NCBI GenBank assembly: GCA_026419775.2
Contig: JAOPGA020000972.1
Location: forward strand, 1 to 64,000
Direction of reading: 5' to 3'
DNA: 64,000 bases
Origin: Acrasis kona
Lineage: Eukaryota > Heterolobosea > Eutetramitea > Acrasida > Acrasidae
A program made the translations under genes and the position numbers. The notes under the pieces are model-generated. The model saw nothing but the letters and a program-made list of their open reading frames with translations. It searched no databases and was not told the DNA's origin. Shown here in pieces: positions 30,862 through 41,200 of this stretch. Numbering within the stretch: position 1 is the first letter of the stretch; every line of letters starts with the position of its first letter.

Positions 30862-31979
30862 TTACATAATCATATCATTGTTAGGGCCAACCAATGGAAT
30901 TACAAAGACATCATCACCTGAATCAACTGCGATACACAACTTTCTAATTTTTGAAGCTAATATGTGTTCAATTACGGGATGGTCTGAGCGCTTTTGATTC
31001 TCAAAGTGAGTTCCGTACGCGTACAAACATTTTTCATTCACACTCCAAGCAAACCGCTGGATCTCTACAAACTGTACCCCCTTTGTAGTTTCTGCTTGAA
31101 CAGTGTGGCTGTTGAATTTCTTGTTCTTATCGTAAGCAGCGGTACTGAACCATGTCCCGTTTATACTGGCCTTTTTGTACTCAATGAATCCATCGCTTAC
31201 TAGTCCTCGACCAACACCATAAACCTTTGGAGTAAGCCTTCCATCCATGAATGTTTGTACCACACCGGGCTTTTTAATTTGCCAAGAAACGTTTGGGTTG
31301 CCGAGTCTGGAATGTATTTGTGCAACCTTTTTTGTGCAATGATGACGGGCTAGAGCTTTTGGTGTACTTTCAAGCGCTTGATTGGTACCATGAACGCCTC
31401 TTGTCAAAGTGCTGTTAAAATCTTCCCAGGGAAAGCATGAAGAAGTCCATAAAGGACCAAATTTTCTAACACAACTCACAATATGCCTTAATAAATGGAT
31501 GTTACCAGTGCATCGCTTCTCCCCTGCAAGTATTTGATACCACGACAAAAAGTATAAAATTTGCTGCTCTGCCTTGTCGAGTTGTTCGATTGTAATACTA
31601 TCACTTACAACACGGATGGCTTCAACAAACTGTAATAACATTCCACTAACACGTTCGGGTAACATGGGGCAGATAACAGATGGAAGAAAATAAAGCAAAA
31701 CACTCTTTTTTCAGCTGCTTNGAATGAGGCAAAGTATTCTAGAGATCTTGGATATCTATGAAAATGTAGAGGCATTCGAAAACGTGTCCACTTTCTATTA
31801 ATCTCTCCTAACCACACGCTTGGTTGGATATAAAAGTCTTCACTTTTGAACTCAGTATCCCTTAAAAATGATGTTAGTAAAAGCAATTCGATCCCATCTT
31901 TATTGTGTAACAGTGCCACTTTTAGTGCCCTTTTCGATGTTTGTGGGACGGCTTTTTTGACCCACTTTATTTTAACCAC
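30862..31979 (-). pseudogene. Broken transposase C-terminal region (DUF4218-like)
   Basis: Frame 31979 down to about 31700 includes EDFYIQPSVWLGEINRKW and an AAEKR segment. One phase later the frame 31698..30862 continues with YFLPSVICPMLPERVSGM, NIHLLRHIVSCVRKFGPLW and CFPWEDFNSTLTRGVHGT. The H-x-L...GPLW...F-E-N...GT pattern is that of the C-terminal DUF4218-type domain in CACTA/EnSpm-like transposases of many eukaryotes. The catalytic DDE core that should precede it is absent, and an N plus a phase shift lie at about 31705-31721. Hence a truncated, inactive copy. Confidence 0.65.
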
Positions 31980-32100
31980 TAAAATGCACGATTTAGTGCC
32001 CTCGCACTACAATTAAGTGCCACTTTTTAAATCACGGGATGTACAGTACTCATGCATTCATTGGGACAAAACATCTTTATTTACCGTACATAGTGATAGT

Positions 32101-32427
32101 TTAATAATGGACCTTCATGTAACACATGCTCTTGCATGCTTTCTCGTGTTTTCCGTACTTCACGCAGTATCTGTCACACTCTTCTCTAGACTCAGGAGCA
32201 GTGTAAGGGTAAGCATCTGACATGGTTTTTCTGTCAAGAGTATCGATCGCTACGTGTGCATAGCAATTGATTTTACACTTCAAAGGCTTCACGTACCTTT
32301 CCTTGCACAACTCGTCACATTCTTGTTTTGTCTTTGGGAATATTTCAATGGGTCCACCTCCATCTCTTCTAGAAGCCAACACAAAGGTAGTGATAGCGAG
32401 CAGTAGCAGAAGTAAGGTGGCTCTCAT
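32101..32427 (-). CDS. Secreted peptide with two CX3C...CX3C hairpin motifs
   Basis: Single exon, 108 aa. Signal peptide (ATLLLLLLAITTFVLAS). Two similar units: ECDELCKERY...CKINCY and ECDRYCVKYG...CKSMCY, each with the C-x3-C-xn-C-x3-C spacing of alpha-hairpinin-like helical hairpins, separated by about 35 residues. Cysteines occur only in these motifs. Plant hairpinins are antimicrobial or protease-inhibiting; here the role is unknown. Confidence 0.75.
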   Translation of the reverse strand: MRATLLLLLLAITTFVLASRRDGGGPIEIFPKTKQECDELCKERYVKPLKCKINCYAHVAIDTLDRKTMSDAYPYTAPESREECDRYCVKYGKHEKACKSMCYMKVHY

Positions 32428-32608
32428 GTTTTATTGTTCTTTTTACTCGTTGTTCGTTGCAACGCGTATTTATTTCTCCACCGTAGTTAAATTCCGAGGA
32501 GCTTATTCTACATTAATCATGACGTCCAAGGACTTACTTGTCAGTTAGCCGTTGGCTTTAAAAAGTGGTCAAAATCGAATCATGATAAAACAAACAAAAC
32601 TACTCCTT

Positions 32609-33187
32609 TTAAGTATTCGAGGTTTTTATTTGCTCAAATCCATTAGACAATGGCCTCCGTATTTCTTCTGGTCTGCACAAACGCACAACACTCTTCTTCA
32701 TAACGCGCTTCGACGAAGGCAACGACCTTACTCTTGCATCTCCTAGCAGCAGCACCTCCACTTGTTTATGTTTTTTGTTTTGCGCCAGTATAACAGCTTG
32801 ATTATCCAATGCTGATGGATCTACTCTATTATCTTTTAATAGTAACAACACTGCCGATGGGATGTTCAACTCAGACGCCAATCGCACAGCTCTATTATTA
32901 TACAAAGAAGGATCGACACAGGTCAAACCTAATTTGAATAAATCTAGGGTGTGGTTAAATAGAAAGATTGAAAGTATATCTATATTCGCTCTGCTCATCC
33001 TTATTATTTCCGCCTTGATGATGTGGTACCTAAAAGTCTTGTTAATTAATGCTATTGATGACATGGTGTGGGCAAGAATGCTGCCATGTATATTAGAGAG
33101 ATGTGTACCACGATCATCCAATACACACAATGGATTGATTATGAATGATACTATCTCAGACCACAAATCGGTGACTAGTTGCTGCAT
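32609..33187 (-). CDS. Ankyrin-repeat-like protein
   Basis: Single exon, 192 aa. N-terminal about 70 residues are F-box-like or helical (LVTDLWSEIVSFII). Then two degenerate ankyrin-type units: VDPSLYNNRAVRLASELN and VDPSALDNQAVILAQNKK, each followed by a short second helix ending in LLL.D.RV. This VDPS.DN.A style is typical of short ankyrin arrays in amoebae and giant viruses. Basic C-terminus. Confidence 0.6.
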   Translation of the reverse strand: MQQLVTDLWSEIVSFIINPLCVLDDRGTHLSNIHGSILAHTMSSIALINKTFRYHIIKAEIIRMSRANIDILSIFLFNHTLDLFKLGLTCVDPSLYNNRAVRLASELNIPSAVLLLLKDNRVDPSALDNQAVILAQNKKHKQVEVLLLGDARVRSLPSSKRVMKKSVVRLCRPEEIRRPLSNGFEQIKTSNT

Positions 33188-33443
33188 TTTTTTGTTTTAT
33201 TTTTGAAAGGAGCGCTTGGTTATTTAAAATCCTCTGTACTAATTGGAAGGTATCATAGTTATCTACCTATTAAAGTCAAACCTTACATAATATTATTTCG
33301 ATATTAGTATCTATTTATAATTTACGGCTGTATGAGATGAATACTTCACCAAAATTGAAGTATTAGGTTATACCATTGTCGCAGCAGGATAAACATGAAA
33401 GTTTGTTTACTTTGTAAGTAAGTAATATTGGGTTGACTACAGA

Positions 33444-34168
33444 ATGAATACCATCCACACACTGCGGAGATGCACCTCAACAATGCGAGTGTTTATTAAA
33501 TCCACAAACATTGTGCCGAATAGGTTTGTTTACGTTTGAAAGTTTATTAAATGTCGAAAGGTCATTACACACTACTCAAGTTTACAGACAACACGCAGAG
33601 CAAGTAGCAATCGACCCTAAAGGAAAAACGACATCGCAATTACAAAAACTATATTGGGAGGCTTTCAAACCAACAGTTTTAAATATTTGCCTCGAAGATG
33701 GATACACACCCTATGATCCTTATAACCTAATATTGGGAAAGCCTGAACTTCGTGAAAAGGTACTTTAAAACGATTTTTATCAAAATTAAAGTTTAGATGT
33801 TAAAGGCAGCGTCATTCAGATTTGGAAGAGAAATTCCATCTTCACACACTAGCAGTATATTAACAGTAAAACAATTAATATCATGGCATGCATCCCACGC
33901 TTCCCCACACAAAGCACCATCAGCATTCTATGTTCCTCAAGAAGTTTCCAACTTTATTGCAAACAACTCGGACAAGCGGAAGGAAGAGGTGGAGAGAAGA
34001 GAAAAGAACAAGAAGGAAAACATGCTCAAAGCAATTGGTGCCAAGAGGTTCAAGTTACATTTCGGTAATGCCTTCAGCAAGGATGAAGTCAAGGCTGCGA
34101 TTAAGATTTTGGAGAAGAGGGAAGCAGAGGAAAAGCAAAAATTACAACAGGTCAAAGAAGATCAATAA
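33444..34168 (+). CDS. Probable mitochondrial protein, three exons
   Basis: Exons 33444..33523, 33561..33759 and 33797..34168, introns 37 nt each, 216 aa. N-terminus rich in Arg/Thr/Ser without acids (MNTIHTLRRCTSTMRVF), and SLHTTQVYR follows: a mitochondrial presequence. Then KTTSQLQKLYWEAFKPTVL and, C-terminally, a long charged helix (KRKEEVERREKNKKEN) and EVKAAIKILEKREAEEK. Reminiscent of an accessory mitoribosomal or respiratory-complex protein, but I do not recognise the family. Confidence 0.65.
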
Positions 34169-34186
34169 AAATTGTTTTATATTTAT

Positions 34187-35818
34187 TTACAAGTTGACCA
34201 ACCTCTTCCTCAAATAAATAATGACCACTAGTGAGAAGATAACCAGTGCACAAACAATACCAAAAAACCACTCCAAAGTTTCGCTTTCTTGACCAGGAAC
34301 ATATACGTTCATACCCCAAATACCACTCACAAGTGTCAAAGGAACAAACAATGCAGCAATCACGGTCATTCGGTTCAAAAAGTCATCGGTACGCATGCTT
34401 GCCTCAGCAATATCAATTTGCACTTTTGTCAGGTAATTAGAATGCGTGTGATTCAAATTCTCCTTTGCACTTTCAAGCTTGTCGATGGCGTTAGCCAAAT
34501 GATCCAACACATCTCTCATGTACACTTGTATGGTCTTTGATAAGAATTGTAAATCTTGTGAAACCAAATACGTTGTCATCTTTTGTTTTGGGAATAAAAG
34601 TCTTCTCAAGTTTACAATGTTCTTCTTTGTGAAACCAATCCTTCGCAGCAGGTCATCATGTTCCGACTCATCAAGCATGAACACCATTTCATCAAGATTC
34701 TCCACTTCCTGTACAAGGCTATCCACGTGTGGAATGTAAATGTCGACCATGGCATCAAGGTATGCATACAGCACCCAATCAGCAGATGGAACCACCGTCC
34801 TCTTCCTCTCTTCATTGTTAATGTTGGGCTCTAATGTCAATGTCATCATTTGTTTGTGTCTTCTGTTCCTCTTGCCCGAAAGATTGGGTTGACTGATGCT
34901 GTGTGTGATGGTATGATGTGTTTGGGGATGCATCACCGTTTCAAATTCCTTTCCTATGCGCTTCATGACAAGGTCAAGACCCTTGATTGGCTTCTCATGG
35001 ATAGTGATGACATATTCATCAAACACAATAATGTTGAGCTGTGTTGGAGTGTCGGCGTTACCTGCTGTCTGTCCTGTGAACACCACGAACATGTACGATT
35101 CGAAGAATTCCCATTTTTCACCAGTGTCGTTGTTCGTACAATCTTCCGTGGTCAGGGGATGCAGATTGAAGAATTTTTGGATCAACTTCATGTCTTCTGC
35201 AGATGGATTCTGAATGTCCACCCATACGGGCTCAATGGCATTCTCATCTTGAGAGTGTTGTAGGGAATGCATGTTTTCGTCGTCGTCCGCGTCAAAATCA
35301 TTATCTTCTTCTTCCTTTGATCTTGACCGGTATGTGTTCTTGATGTAACTCCAGAGACTTTTTATAGTTGTGAATGATCTACACTCGTATCCCAGGCCAA
35401 AAATTAGGCACTGTGTGGCACCTTCCTCTATTAATTCCATTTGATTGAAAATGTCTTCAATGTTGGTTCCGATGGCGGGCACGACGTCAAGTTGTAGAGA
35501 ATCAATTTCCTCACGCAGCAAGTCGCTAATAGTTCCTTTGTTGTCATCTTTTTCGTTCACTGTTAGATTTTTAAGGTCTGGGTACATGAGGTCGAGCAGT
35601 GTTTCGTCATCATCTTCCTCAGTTATGGTTGGCGATTTACTCTCAAAACTGTCCACCAAAGTTGCATCGGAAGTGGTACGAGGAACACTCAGGTTGATTG
35701 AGTCGAGTCGTTTGTTTATGGTCGATGGTATTTCTATTGTAGGTTCCGAGTCCGAATGTAGACTGTTGTTATTGATCAACGCTTCGTCGTCTTCATTTCC
35801 ACTTCCTGTTGTGCTCAT
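34187..35818 (-). CDS. CorA-like magnesium transporter
   Basis: Single exon, 543 aa from the ATG at 35818. Long acidic N-terminal cytosolic region (about 200 aa, with EEDDDETLLDLMYPDL), then the CorA cytosolic domain (VWVDIQNPSAEDMKLIQKFF, HPLTTEDCTNND), the long stalk helix, and two C-terminal membrane helices. The first helix ends in the diagnostic GMN motif (LVSGIWGMNVYVPG); the second is FFGIVCALVIFSLVVIIYL. Pentameric Mg2+ (or other divalent) channel of plasma or organelle membrane. The start lies 19 bp from a divergent ORF. Confidence 0.92.
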   Translation of the reverse strand: MSTTGSGNEDDEALINNNSLHSDSEPTIEIPSTINKRLDSINLSVPRTTSDATLVDSFESKSPTITEEDDDETLLDLMYPDLKNLTVNEKDDNKGTISDLLREEIDSLQLDVVPAIGTNIEDIFNQMELIEEGATQCLIFGLGYECRSFTTIKSLWSYIKNTYRSRSKEEEDNDFDADDDENMHSLQHSQDENAIEPVWVDIQNPSAEDMKLIQKFFNLHPLTTEDCTNNDTGEKWEFFESYMFVVFTGQTAGNADTPTQLNIIVFDEYVITIHEKPIKGLDLVMKRIGKEFETVMHPQTHHTITHSISQPNLSGKRNRRHKQMMTLTLEPNINNEERKRTVVPSADWVLYAYLDAMVDIYIPHVDSLVQEVENLDEMVFMLDESEHDDLLRRIGFTKKNIVNLRRLLFPKQKMTTYLVSQDLQFLSKTIQVYMRDVLDHLANAIDKLESAKENLNHTHSNYLTKVQIDIAEASMRTDDFLNRMTVIAALFVPLTLVSGIWGMNVYVPGQESETLEWFFGIVCALVIFSLVVIIYLRKRLVNL

Positions 35819-35837
35819 TATGTGATTGACACTTACA

Positions 35838-36177
35838 ATGAAATTGACAGACGAACAGAAGAAATTTTTATTCATCGGAAGGGTATCTGACCATACCTAA
35901 TATACTCAATCATGACGAATGTTCCGAAATTATACAAGAAACCAGCGAACTAGCGATGTGCAATCAAGTGTCTGTTGATGAAATTATGACAATCGTTCAA
36001 CCACATGCTACAAGCCCCATAATAAGGTATGGTAGCGATTCCATATACATTCCTAAATATATGGAAGAAAATATCTACTGCATGATTCCATTGCAACATG
36101 CAACAATGTTGTTTGTATTATATAATGCATTGTATTACAGATTAGACTTCGTGTTTAATACATTCGTTAAATTTTAA
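35838..36177 (+). pseudogene. PhyH-like dioxygenase fragment with frameshift
   Basis: Starts MKLTDEQKKF, closely like the start of the intact PhyH gene at 22503. After a T5 run at about 35865 the sensible frame shifts by one base and reads YSSEGYLTIPNILNHDEC, a typical PhyH N-terminal strand, then runs to a TAA at 36177. No iron-ligand motifs. Either a consensus indel in a truncated gene, or the N-terminal remnant of a decayed one. Confidence 0.5.
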
Positions 36178-36276
36178 TGCAATGCGTTGGACTGTGCTAT
36201 TTTTTTACAACTTTACACGAACAAATTGCAGTATAGAAACTAAAAGAGTTCTATTGAATGAAGGTATTGAATTTTA

Positions 36277-37176
36277 TTATAACAATCCACTGTAGTCAGT
36301 AACACTGTAAGATGTGTGAGATGGGTAGGCTAATACATATTTCATTTCTTGTGCCGCTGTTTTAAATTTTTCTTCTATTTTGTTGCCACCAACAAGAGGA
36401 ATGATAACTTCCCATCCTTTCAGGCGTTCGGGCAAATCCTCGCGAGGCACGAAACGAAAATCAGTTCTTCTCATCTCGACTTGAGTAAATGCGTAGGTTT
36501 TCAATTCGTTCTTTGCTTCTCCAATGATAACTTTCTTTCCATCTCGAGACACAAGAAATACATCCGTTCCTTTATTATAACCTTTGATATCTTCATCTAT
36601 TGTGCTATACCCATATTTCTCTATCAGATGATTGGCAATATTCCTTTCGATCTGTTTGTGCTGTTTCTCAAAAGTCCTACTGCGATCACCAACAGTCTTG
36701 ACCAATATCTCTGAAGTAGTACTCAAAGTTTTAACAATACCTTGTAGTTCAAGCATATTAGTTGCGATTTGTGTATGTTTGTCTTCGATAATTTGGAGAC
36801 GTGCCTCTGTCAACAAACTATTTGGAGTAAACTTAGAAGTGTGTGTTAATTGATTTGAAATTGTTGAGTCAGCAATGAATTTGATGTGTTTTTCTGGTAG
36901 TAGTTCAAGATTGAAACAATTTCCTTTTAACGAAATATTTATATTCCTTTCTCTCATTTTATAAAGAGATCCCACAGATTGATTGGTTATAGAATTATAA
37001 TCCAAATCAACGAGTTTTACTTGCCCAAAGTTGTCCTTTTCCATTAACGCATACAATTTCTCAAACGACAGGTCATTCATTCCACGACATCGTAGATTAA
37101 GAATAGGTTGGTTTCTTTGGTGTAGCCACGCGTGTTCCAAATCTTGTTGCGCTGGATAACAGTAACTTTCATCCAT
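36277..37176 (-). CDS. LRR-like / coiled-coil protein with C-terminal PD-(D/E)XK nuclease-like domain
   Basis: Single exon, 299 aa from the ATG at 37176. Residues about 25-85 resemble one or two leucine-rich repeats (ILNLRCRGMNDLSFEKLYAL, VKLVDLDYNSITNQSVG). A helical region follows (TQIATNMLELQGIVKTLS, FEKQHKQIERNIANHLIEK). C-terminal about 110 residues have the restriction-endonuclease-like pattern: Asp in GTDVFLVSRDGKK, then IIGEAKNEL giving the E-x-K, then a strand and helix. This resembles DUF3782-type nuclease-fold domains common in bacteria. Catalysis is not shown, but the D...ExK residues are present. Confidence 0.6.
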   Translation of the reverse strand: MDESYCYPAQQDLEHAWLHQRNQPILNLRCRGMNDLSFEKLYALMEKDNFGQVKLVDLDYNSITNQSVGSLYKMRERNINISLKGNCFNLELLPEKHIKFIADSTISNQLTHTSKFTPNSLLTEARLQIIEDKHTQIATNMLELQGIVKTLSTTSEILVKTVGDRSRTFEKQHKQIERNIANHLIEKYGYSTIDEDIKGYNKGTDVFLVSRDGKKVIIGEAKNELKTYAFTQVEMRRTDFRFVPREDLPERLKGWEVIIPLVGGNKIEEKFKTAAQEMKYVLAYPSHTSYSVTDYSGLL

Positions 37177-37246
37177 CTTCAATTCCAATTTTTTTCAACA
37201 ATCCAATTATTAATACTAACTTATGTATTAATATCAAATTGATTAA

Positions 37247-37906
37247 ATGTGGATGGTTGATGATCCTCTTTTTGTTGCTGCTGCAAAAAGGTTTCTGGAC
37301 GGAGAGGACGCAACAGAGGAGCCTTGCTTCACTCCATAATTTTGTTGAGACTTGTCAGTCCGTGATACAACCAATGATTATGTATACTTCAAGATTTATG
37401 TTATTGATCCAATAAGAGGGCTTCCATCATTCATTTTAATTATCTAACCACAACATTAGGTTCAGGCTCAGAAACTTCTACAAGATATCTAATGATAATA
37501 AAAGACGCTCCTCTAATACATCTATTGACAAACAAAATTTCAAGGTACATGAAATCTTGATTGTTCCGTTGTTGCCTTCCATAGCACGAAAGCGTAATCA
37601 CAATTTGGGTTGTGACTGACGAAAAAGTAGTGCGATTTCGATGTTGTCAAATGGTGGTACTTTTTTGACTGGTGTGGGCCCGTTTTTGTCACAAACTACA
37701 ACCCTAATCAGAAGCCATCCCTGTTCCCATCAAAGCTGGTTCCGCTTTGTTCTTTAATGGATACCTTTTCCACAATAGAGAAATTATTACTGTGTGGGTC
37801 AGATCCTTACAAAAACAAGGGCTATAGAGTTGGAGGGACATACTTGAGAGTTTTAAGAGATGAAAAGGTGGTGATAAAACAAATTACTGGCTTGAAATAC
37901 TTGTAG
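37247..37906 (+). pseudogene. Decayed PhyH-like dioxygenase remnant
   Basis: Fragments in different frames: MWMVDDPLFVAAAKRFLDGE (37247 on), later PVPIKAGSALFFNGYLFHN (about 37709-37765) that resembles the PhyH strand with the distal iron-binding His, and GYRVGGTYLRVLRDEKVV to a TAG at 37906. Frames are interrupted by several stops. Downstream AATAAA at about 37940. With the fragment at 35838-36177 it could represent one gene split by the nuclease-like gene. Confidence 0.4.
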
Positions 37907-38226
37907 TGATGAGTTTATTAGTCTGCGCAGTAAAGCACAATAAAAGTCACCCTAATGTAAAAATTTTGCAATTAAATTAATGAATCTGATGTACGCCAAA
38001 ATATCATAGAAGTACTTGTTGCTGCCTTATATAAATGGGTTTATGTTTTGGAATATTCAGTTAGTGACGATATATGTCATCCCACAGAAAAAGAACCAAA
38101 CACTACCACTCCTCATAGATTCAATTTAGCCCAGTCTCTGCTCATTAGACGTTGTGTTTTATGACGTTTGACATCCTCTCTGTGTTGTTTTTTTATGAGC
38201 GGATAGTTTTTTAAAAAAGGTTGAAA
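37907..38226. other. Intergenic stretch
   Basis: Polyadenylation-like AATAAA near the start; otherwise no supported ORF or repeat. Contains the promoter region of the ENTH gene. Confidence 0.45.
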
Positions 38227-41200
38227 ATGGAGTACGTGAAGAACAGGGTTATTCACAAAAAGAACCAACTTTTGTATGATCCTATAGAAACAAGAGTTAG
38301 GGAAGCGACATCGAATAACCCTGCAAAAAACCCTGAAAGACTTCGTAGGGAGATTGCAGAGGCAACAAACAACTAGTAATAAGAATTTATGGATTAATAT
38401 TAATCTTTAGTGAGCACTTCTTATTGATTCTACAGACCATCTGGAAGAGATTAGAGAGTAGGGGAAAGGATTGGAGACATGCATACAAGTCGCTTCTAAT
38501 GCTTTTGTACCTAATTGTGCATGGACACGATAGGGTGTATAAAGAAATGCAAGTAACGTCAAACAAACAAACTAAAATCGAGCCACTGCGACATTTTGAG
38601 TACATAGACGAGGCTGATGGTAAAAACTACGGTGAACTGTTAAGAGCTCTCGCAACCCGCGTGTTAGAATTCATAGCGGATGAAGATTATGTTAAAACTT
38701 GCAGAGGACTTGCTGCTAAAGGTGAATTTCCAGGTTTTTCTAGCGATGGAACTGTAAAATCCTCCTTAAGCGCACCTCCATCCGCACAAAACACACCGAG
38801 AGTATCGCCAAATAGTAGTGCACCACCTTCTTCATACAATACACCAAGGGTATCTCCAAACAGCAGCGCAGCACCATCTACACAAACCACACCAAAAGCA
38901 GGTGCTGGTAGAGAGCTAGATAGATCCTTTGACTCCGTTCATAGTGATTATTCAAACTTATACAGCGATTCATACACAACACCGCAACGGGAATCGACGT
39001 ATGATCCATCCCTTTCTAATCAAAACACTCCAAACATTCGTTCTCCCGACCTCTTCGCATCGCCAGTCATTGGACAAACAAAAACACCCACACCAGGTAA
39101 CTTTGCCGTCAACAATTTTTCATCACCAGTTTACGAAACCGATGAAGCCGACGAAGACTATTCCGCTCAACAAAAATTAAACAAGAGAGCACAGTTCGTC
39201 GACGTTTCGCTTGATTCACCCGTTCAAAGAAACAGACCAACAAGATTGGACTTGGATGATGTCGAGGAGGAGATTGTTTCGGTGCCCATCCCAACCCACT
39301 TTACATCAGATGACACAGTTGGTTCGGAACAAGCCGTCCCAACCCACTCTACATCGGACGACACAATTGACTCGGAACAAGAACTAAACCACAGAAGGGA
39401 GTTATTGCAGTCAAGAGAAGACACAATCGAGAGCGCTCCAGTCGACCATGGTACCACAATTCGAGGAATTAACAACAGAAGAAAAGTTTTAGATTCACCA
39501 AGTGACGATGAGGAAGAAGAAACAACAATAGGTTCACCCAAGAGGTCACCTCGTGAGAATTTATCGCAATTGAATGACATGGTATCATACAAACAATCAA
39601 AAACCAACATTCCCGTCCCCATCCTAATCACCAAAGATAATGTGGATTTGTCTGAACTGGAGCAATTAAGAAGGGATCTAAAAATAGCACGGGAACAAAT
39701 CTCCGAGTTGACTGAGCAAAACAAAGCACTCACCCAAGAATCAAAAGTTGCCGAAGAATCACAACTTCAAATTAAATCACTACAGGATGAAGTTTCAACC
39801 TTGAACGAAAAGTTAGAAGCTTCCACTTTAGAGCACGAAAATGTAACCAGGGTCGTCGAAAACCTCCAATCAGAATCAGAAAAACGAATCACCGAAAAAA
39901 CATCACTAGAATCCGAAATCACCCACAAGGATGATGAAATTGTTTCTTTGAAGAATCAAATCAACACAATGACCGATGAATTCAATTTCATGACCAAAGC
40001 AAGAGACGAACACCAAACAGCATCAGCAACAGTCAAGTCGCAGTTAGAAAAGTTACAAATCCAACTCAACGAGACTAGATCGCAAAATGAAGAATTAAAA
40101 TCAAAATTAATTTCCACCTCAACCACAGAGTGCGAAAAACACGAATTGGAAATCAACAATCTAAAATTAGAATTAAATCAAGTCAACCAAGAACTTGCAT
40201 CCCTCAAGGAATCTACAAAGTTAGAATCAGAATCTCACGTCAACGAAAAGAACGAGTTGAATCTAAAAATAGAATCGCTCGAATCAAAATTAACAGAATC
40301 ACAACAATTGATTTCCAACCAAGAATCAGTGCAACAAGATCACGAACGTAATTTAGAGCTGATCAAATCCGAATTACAATCCAAAATGGAATCCCATCAC
40401 GAAAATGAAATTCAACATTTGAATCAACAAATCAACGACAAGCAGTCAACCATCGACCAATTACAACAAGAATCGACCGATATAAAACAACAACAAGAAC
40501 AATCGTTGGAATTGCTCAATCAAGAATTGGTCCATTCGAGATCCATCATCACTTCATTACAATCAGAAATTGAATCAAAATCAAATCAAGAGGAACAACA
40601 CCTACAAGAATCAAATCAATTCAAATCACAAATTTCGGAATTACAATCAAAGAATGATTCGCTCCAACAATCCATTCAAGAATTAACAGAATCCAATGAT
40701 TCACGATCCAATCAAGATTTACAATCAGAGAACGAACAACTCGCTCGATCCATTCAAGAACTAAAAGAATCCAATGATTTACAAATCAAGAATCTCGATG
40801 ACGAATTGTCCACATTACGATCAACCATTCAAGAATCGAACGATTCGTCATCACAATTGAAAATCGAATTACAAGAATCACAGTCGAAGGTATCCAATTT
40901 GGAATCCACCATTTCCAATCTACAAAATGATGTTGGAATTGCATCGGATGAATCATCACAAAAGAATCTCGAATTGGAATCATTGCGATCAGAGCTACTC
41001 GAATCGAATCAACAAATCAAATCATTGAAAGAATCAATGGAATCAAGTAACGAGAAGTATTCTGAATTGGTATCCAACCATGAACAAGAGGCATCAAAGA
41101 CCAGTCAACAAATTCAAGAATTGAAATCACAAAATGCATCATTGCAAGATTCGAAATCTGAAATCGAATCAATCTTGTTGCAATTGCAGTCGTTGGTGGA

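Larger units (their letters stand above)
30062..32040. mobile_element. DNA transposon, 1979 bp, with inverted ends
   Basis: The left end 30062-30073 reads ATCCCGTGATTT and is repeated inverted at 32029-32040; similarity extends imperfectly for about 25 bp. Both subterminal regions are rich in AGTGCC / GTGCCACT words in either orientation (left to about 30290, right from about 31905), as in CACTA-type elements. Inside is a broken transposase C-terminal part on the minus strand. No certain target-site duplication. The three N bases of the window (30858, 30861, 31721) all fall inside it, as expected for a multicopy repeat. Confidence 0.7.
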
